The notes under the pieces: generated by a model
Told to the model about the DNA's origin: nothing
Seen by the model: only the letters and a program-made list of their open reading frames with translations
Databases searched by the model: none
Shown: in pieces, positions 50,585 through 53,176 of the stretch
Layout of the letters: each line of letters begins with the position of its first letter
Position numbering within the stretch: position 1 is the stretch's first letter
DNA from: Acidobacteriota bacterium
Lineage (GTDB): Bacteria; Acidobacteriota; Blastocatellia; Pyrinomonadales; Pyrinomonadaceae
Reading direction: 5' to 3'
Assembly: GCA_019242475.1 (NCBI GenBank)
Contig: JAFAVK010000090.1
Location: 1-53,176 of the forward strand
Length of the DNA stretch: 53,176 bases
Program-made: the position numbers and the translations under genes

Positions 50585-53176
50585 TCACTTCTTCACGTCC
50601 ATCCAGTTGTCGCCGACGCCGGCCTCGACTTCGAGCGGCACGTCCAGCTCGACGGCCGTCTCCATCTCGCGGCACAGAATCTCCTCGACCTGCTTCGCCT
50701 CCTTCTTCGGCGCCTCGATGAGAAGCTCGTCGTGCACCTGCATCACCATCTGCGCCTTCAAGCCCGCCGCGCGCAGCGCCTCGTCCACCTTGAGCATCGC
50801 GATCTTGACGATGTCACTCGCCGTTCCCTGGATCGGCATGTTGATGGCTTCGCGCTCGGCGCGGGCGCGGATGTTGCCGTTGCGGTCGTTGATGGTGGGG
50901 ACGGGGCGGATGCGGCCGTAGGCGGAGCGCACGATGCCCGTCTCGCGCGCCTTCTCGGGAACCTCGTCCATGAAGCGGCGGACGCCGGTGTAGGTCTTGT
51001 AGTAGTCGTCGATGACCTGCTTGGCCTCTTTGCGCGAGATGCCGACGCGCTGCGAGAGGCCGAAGGGCTCGACGGCGTAGGCGATGGCGAAGTTAACGAT
51101 CTTGGCGAAGCGCCGCTTCTCCTTCAGCTCCTCCTTCGTCCGCGCGCCGAAGACGAGGCGCGCCGTGCGCTCGTGGATGTCCTCGCCCTTCTGGAAGGCG
51201 TCGAGCATCTGCTCGTCGCGCGTGACGTGCGCGAGCAGGCGCAGCTCCAACTGCGAGTAGTCGGCCGAGACGAAGACGTTCCCCTTCTCGGGCACGAACG
51301 CGCGGCGGATACGGCGGCCCAGCTCCGTCCGGATGGGGATGTTCTGCAAGTTCGGCTCGCTCGAACTTAATCTCCCGGTGGCCGTGACGGTCTGGTTGAG
51401 CTGACTGTGGATGCGCCCGTCGGGGCCGACCAGCGCCGGCAGCGCGTCGGTGTAGGTCGCCTTGAGCTTGTCCAGCTCGCGGAACTCGATGAGCAGGCGC
51501 GGCAGCTCGTACCCTTGCGCGGCCAACTCGTCCAGCACCGCGCGGCTCGTCGAGACCTGACCCGTGGCGGTCTTGCGGCGCGTGCTGATGTTCAGCTCTT
51601 CCAAGACCTCGCCGACCTGCTTCGGCGAGTTGATCTTGAACTCGCGCCCCGCCACCTTGTAAATCTGCGCCGTCAGCTTCTCAAGCTCCGCGCCGAAGAT
51701 GGCGGACAGTTCGCCTAAGACCGACGTGTCCACGCGCAGCCCCGCGCGCTCGATGCGGTGGAGGAGCGGCGCGATGGGCAGCTCGATCTCGTTGTAGATG
51801 GCTTCCAGTCCCTGTTCGAGGATGCGGCCGTGCAGAACGTCCGCGACCTGCGCGGTGAGGTCTGCGGCCTCGGCCGTGCGCCAGTGCCCCTCGGCCCAGC
51901 CTTCGCCGGGCGACTCAGACCAGCCCTCTTCGACGTTCAGAGCCTCGCGCGCGAGGTCGGCGAGGTCGTAGCGGCTGCGCACGGGGTCGAGCAGGTAGGC
52001 GGCGAGCAGCGTGTCGTCGGCCACGCCCTCCGGCTCGATCCCCAACGCCCCGAGCAGCCCCGTGGCGCGCTTCAGGTCGTGGACGGATTTCGAGAGCAGG
52101 CCGTTCGAGAGCACGTCCCTCAGCATCGAGACGGCCTGCTCGCGGCCGCCCTCGAACTCCTCGAAGTTGACGAAGTGGGCCGTGTTCGGCGCGTACGAGA
52201 TGGCAATCGACGTGGGCGCGCCGCCCTCGCGCACGCTCGTCTGCTGGCCGGCGCCCGCGGGCGTCGCGTCCCCGACGGCGAAGGCCCAGTGGTCAACCTC
52301 CCAGAGCTTGCGCGTGAGCGCTTCCAACTCCGAGACCTTGCGCACCTGCGCGTAGACCTTAACGGCCGCGCCCATGTCCACCTCGGACGCGGCGTCGGAG
52401 AACTCGCGCGTGAGGGTCTGGAATTCAAGCTCGCGGAAGAGCTTGTAGGCGGCGGCGCGGTCGGGGGCTTTACAACGAAGCTTGTCGAGGTCGAGCTTGA
52501 TGTTCACGTCCGTGCGGATGGTCGCCAGGTCTTTCGACTGGAGGATCAGCTCGCGGTTGTCGCGCAAGGATTCGCGGTAGGTCTTGTGCTTGACCTCCTC
52601 CCAATGCTCCAAAGCATTTTCGATGGAGCCGAACTGCTGGACGATCTGCACCGCGCCCTTCGCGCCGATGCCGGGCGCGCCGGGGATGTTATCGACCGAG
52701 TCGCCCATCAGCCCGAGCAGGTCGATGATCTGCGTCGGCTTGACGCCGAACTTGTTCAAGACCCACGCCTCGTCGCACCACTCGACGGGCGGGACGGGCT
52801 CCTTGCGCTTCACGTTCTGCGAGTTGTTGCGCATGCAGACGACCCACGGGTCTTGCACGAGCTGCGTCATGTCCTTGTCGTTCGAGACGATGACGGCCTG
52901 CAAGCCCTCCGCGGCCGCCTGCACGGCGAGCGCGCCGATCACGTCGTCGGCCTCGAAGCCGGGGACGTTCAGGACGGGGACGTTGTAAGCCTCGCAGACG
53001 CGGACGATGTAGGGGATTTGCGACTCCAACTCCTCGGGCGGGGCGACGCGGTTGGCCTTGTAGCCGACGTTCATCTCGTGGCGGAACGTCGGCACGCCCG
53101 ACTCGAAGACGGCCGCGATGTAGTGCGGCTTCTCGTCCGCGAGGAGCTTGCGGAGCATGTTGGTGAAGACGAAGAC
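50585..53176 (-). CDS. polA: DNA polymerase I (5' end cut by window edge)
   Basis: 863 residues visible; the N-terminus lies beyond the right edge. The 5'-nuclease domain has the H3TH segment QIIDLLGLMGDSVDNIPGAP. The 3'-5' exonuclease-like domain lacks the usual DxE catalytic pair (HWAFAVGDATPAG at the expected site), so proofreading is probably inactive. The polymerase domain has motif A (SADYSQLELRLLAHV), motif B (KIVNFAIAYAVEPFGLSQRV) and motif C (QVHDELLIEAP). Motif B replaces both glycines of the usual NFGxxYG with alanine. It replaces RNA primers and repairs gaps. The heptamer hairpin follows its stop. Confidence 0.97.
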   Translation of the reverse strand, partial: VFVFTNMLRKLLADEKPHYIAAVFESGVPTFRHEMNVGYKANRVAPPEELESQIPYIVRVCEAYNVPVLNVPGFEADDVIGALAVQAAAEGLQAVIVSNDKDMTQLVQDPWVVCMRNNSQNVKRKEPVPPVEWCDEAWVLNKFGVKPTQIIDLLGLMGDSVDNIPGAPGIGAKGAVQIVQQFGSIENALEHWEEVKHKTYRESLRDNRELILQSKDLATIRTDVNIKLDLDKLRCKAPDRAAAYKLFRELEFQTLTREFSDAASEVDMGAAVKVYAQVRKVSELEALTRKLWEVDHWAFAVGDATPAGAGQQTSVREGGAPTSIAISYAPNTAHFVNFEEFEGGREQAVSMLRDVLSNGLLSKSVHDLKRATGLLGALGIEPEGVADDTLLAAYLLDPVRSRYDLADLAREALNVEEGWSESPGEGWAEGHWRTAEAADLTAQVADVLHGRILEQGLEAIYNEIELPIAPLLHRIERAGLRVDTSVLGELSAIFGAELEKLTAQIYKVAGREFKINSPKQVGEVLEELNISTRRKTATGQVSTSRAVLDELAAQGYELPRLLIEFRELDKLKATYTDALPALVGPDGRIHSQLNQTVTATGRLSSSEPNLQNIPIRTELGRRIRRAFVPEKGNVFVSADYSQLELRLLAHVTRDEQMLDAFQKGEDIHERTARLVFGARTKEELKEKRRFAKIVNFAIAYAVEPFGLSQRVGISRKEAKQVIDDYYKTYTGVRRFMDEVPEKARETGIVRSAYGRIRPVPTINDRNGNIRARAEREAINMPIQGTASDIVKIAMLKVDEALRAAGLKAQMVMQVHDELLIEAPKKEAKQVEEILCREMETAVELDVPLEVEAGVGDNWMDVKK

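Overview
The window is very GC-rich bacterial chromosome with densely packed genes on both strands, NTG starts with recognisable purine-rich ribosome binding sites, and no plasmid, phage or transposase genes. The gene mix points to Acidobacteriota, probably the Blastocatellia/Pyrinomonadales side: two tandem FG-GAP/ASPIC-UnbV (CRTAC1-type) exported proteins, a fused AroD-AroE, a two-haem CXXCH exported cytochrome, a glycine-zipper exported protein, a Pro/Asn-rich small exported protein, and a PolA with an atypical O-helix. This assignment is inference from gene content, without 16S or database support.

Layout. 1-5.2 kb: sucD (cut by the left edge) and sucC, both on the minus strand but separated by a divergent TIR-domain membrane protein, a beta-CASP metallo-beta-lactamase RNase, a zinc-ribbon membrane protein and a MauE/DoxX-like protein. 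5.4-10.6 kb: a possible small transcript with its own terminator, OsmC, a TPR lipoprotein, a CAP-domain protein, tRNA-Pro(GGG), a MerR regulator, a two-lobed retropepsin-like protease and a glycine-zipper protein. 10.8-17.2 kb: aminotransferase, thiL, TonB-like protein, cysS, tsaD and two small envelope proteins. 17.4-23.8 kb: two CRTAC1-like genes, a 21-bp minisatellite, a coiled hypothetical protein, an overlapping two-gene cassette of unknown function and several small elements. 23.8-30.3 kb: FAD oxidoreductase, ROK regulator, cytochrome, secretin-N-like protein and small exported proteins. 30.5-38.2 kb: a propeller protein, a ThiF-like E1 enzyme, AroDE, zinc-ribbon proteins and rlmB. 38.3-53.2 kb: a lipoprotein, NYN-domain protein, DUF2203, lepB, an RDD protein, rqcH, hemL, a heavy-metal permease, an APH-like kinase, a histidine kinase and polA (cut by the right edge).

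The most striking unexplained structure is a dispersed set of at least twelve loci made of short tandem repeats whose period is always seven bases. The heptamer word differs from locus to locus. At many loci a matching inverted copy sits 15-100 bases away, so the transcript would form a long hairpin (up to 30 of 30 bp paired). They lie between genes, at gene ends (where they supply the stop codon or the last residues) and once inside thiL. Other points of interest are a 13-unit 21-bp minisatellite that is open in several frames, a perfect 31-bp inverted repeat between the CRTAC1 genes, a leader with an intrinsic terminator right in front of a ribosome binding site, and the overlapping small-gene cassette at 22.8-23.2 kb.

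Most genes are housekeeping or envelope genes. Co-directional, closely spaced runs (aminotransferase-thiL, rlmB with its upstream zinc-ribbon gene, the small gene-hemL-permease-kinase run) suggest short operons.
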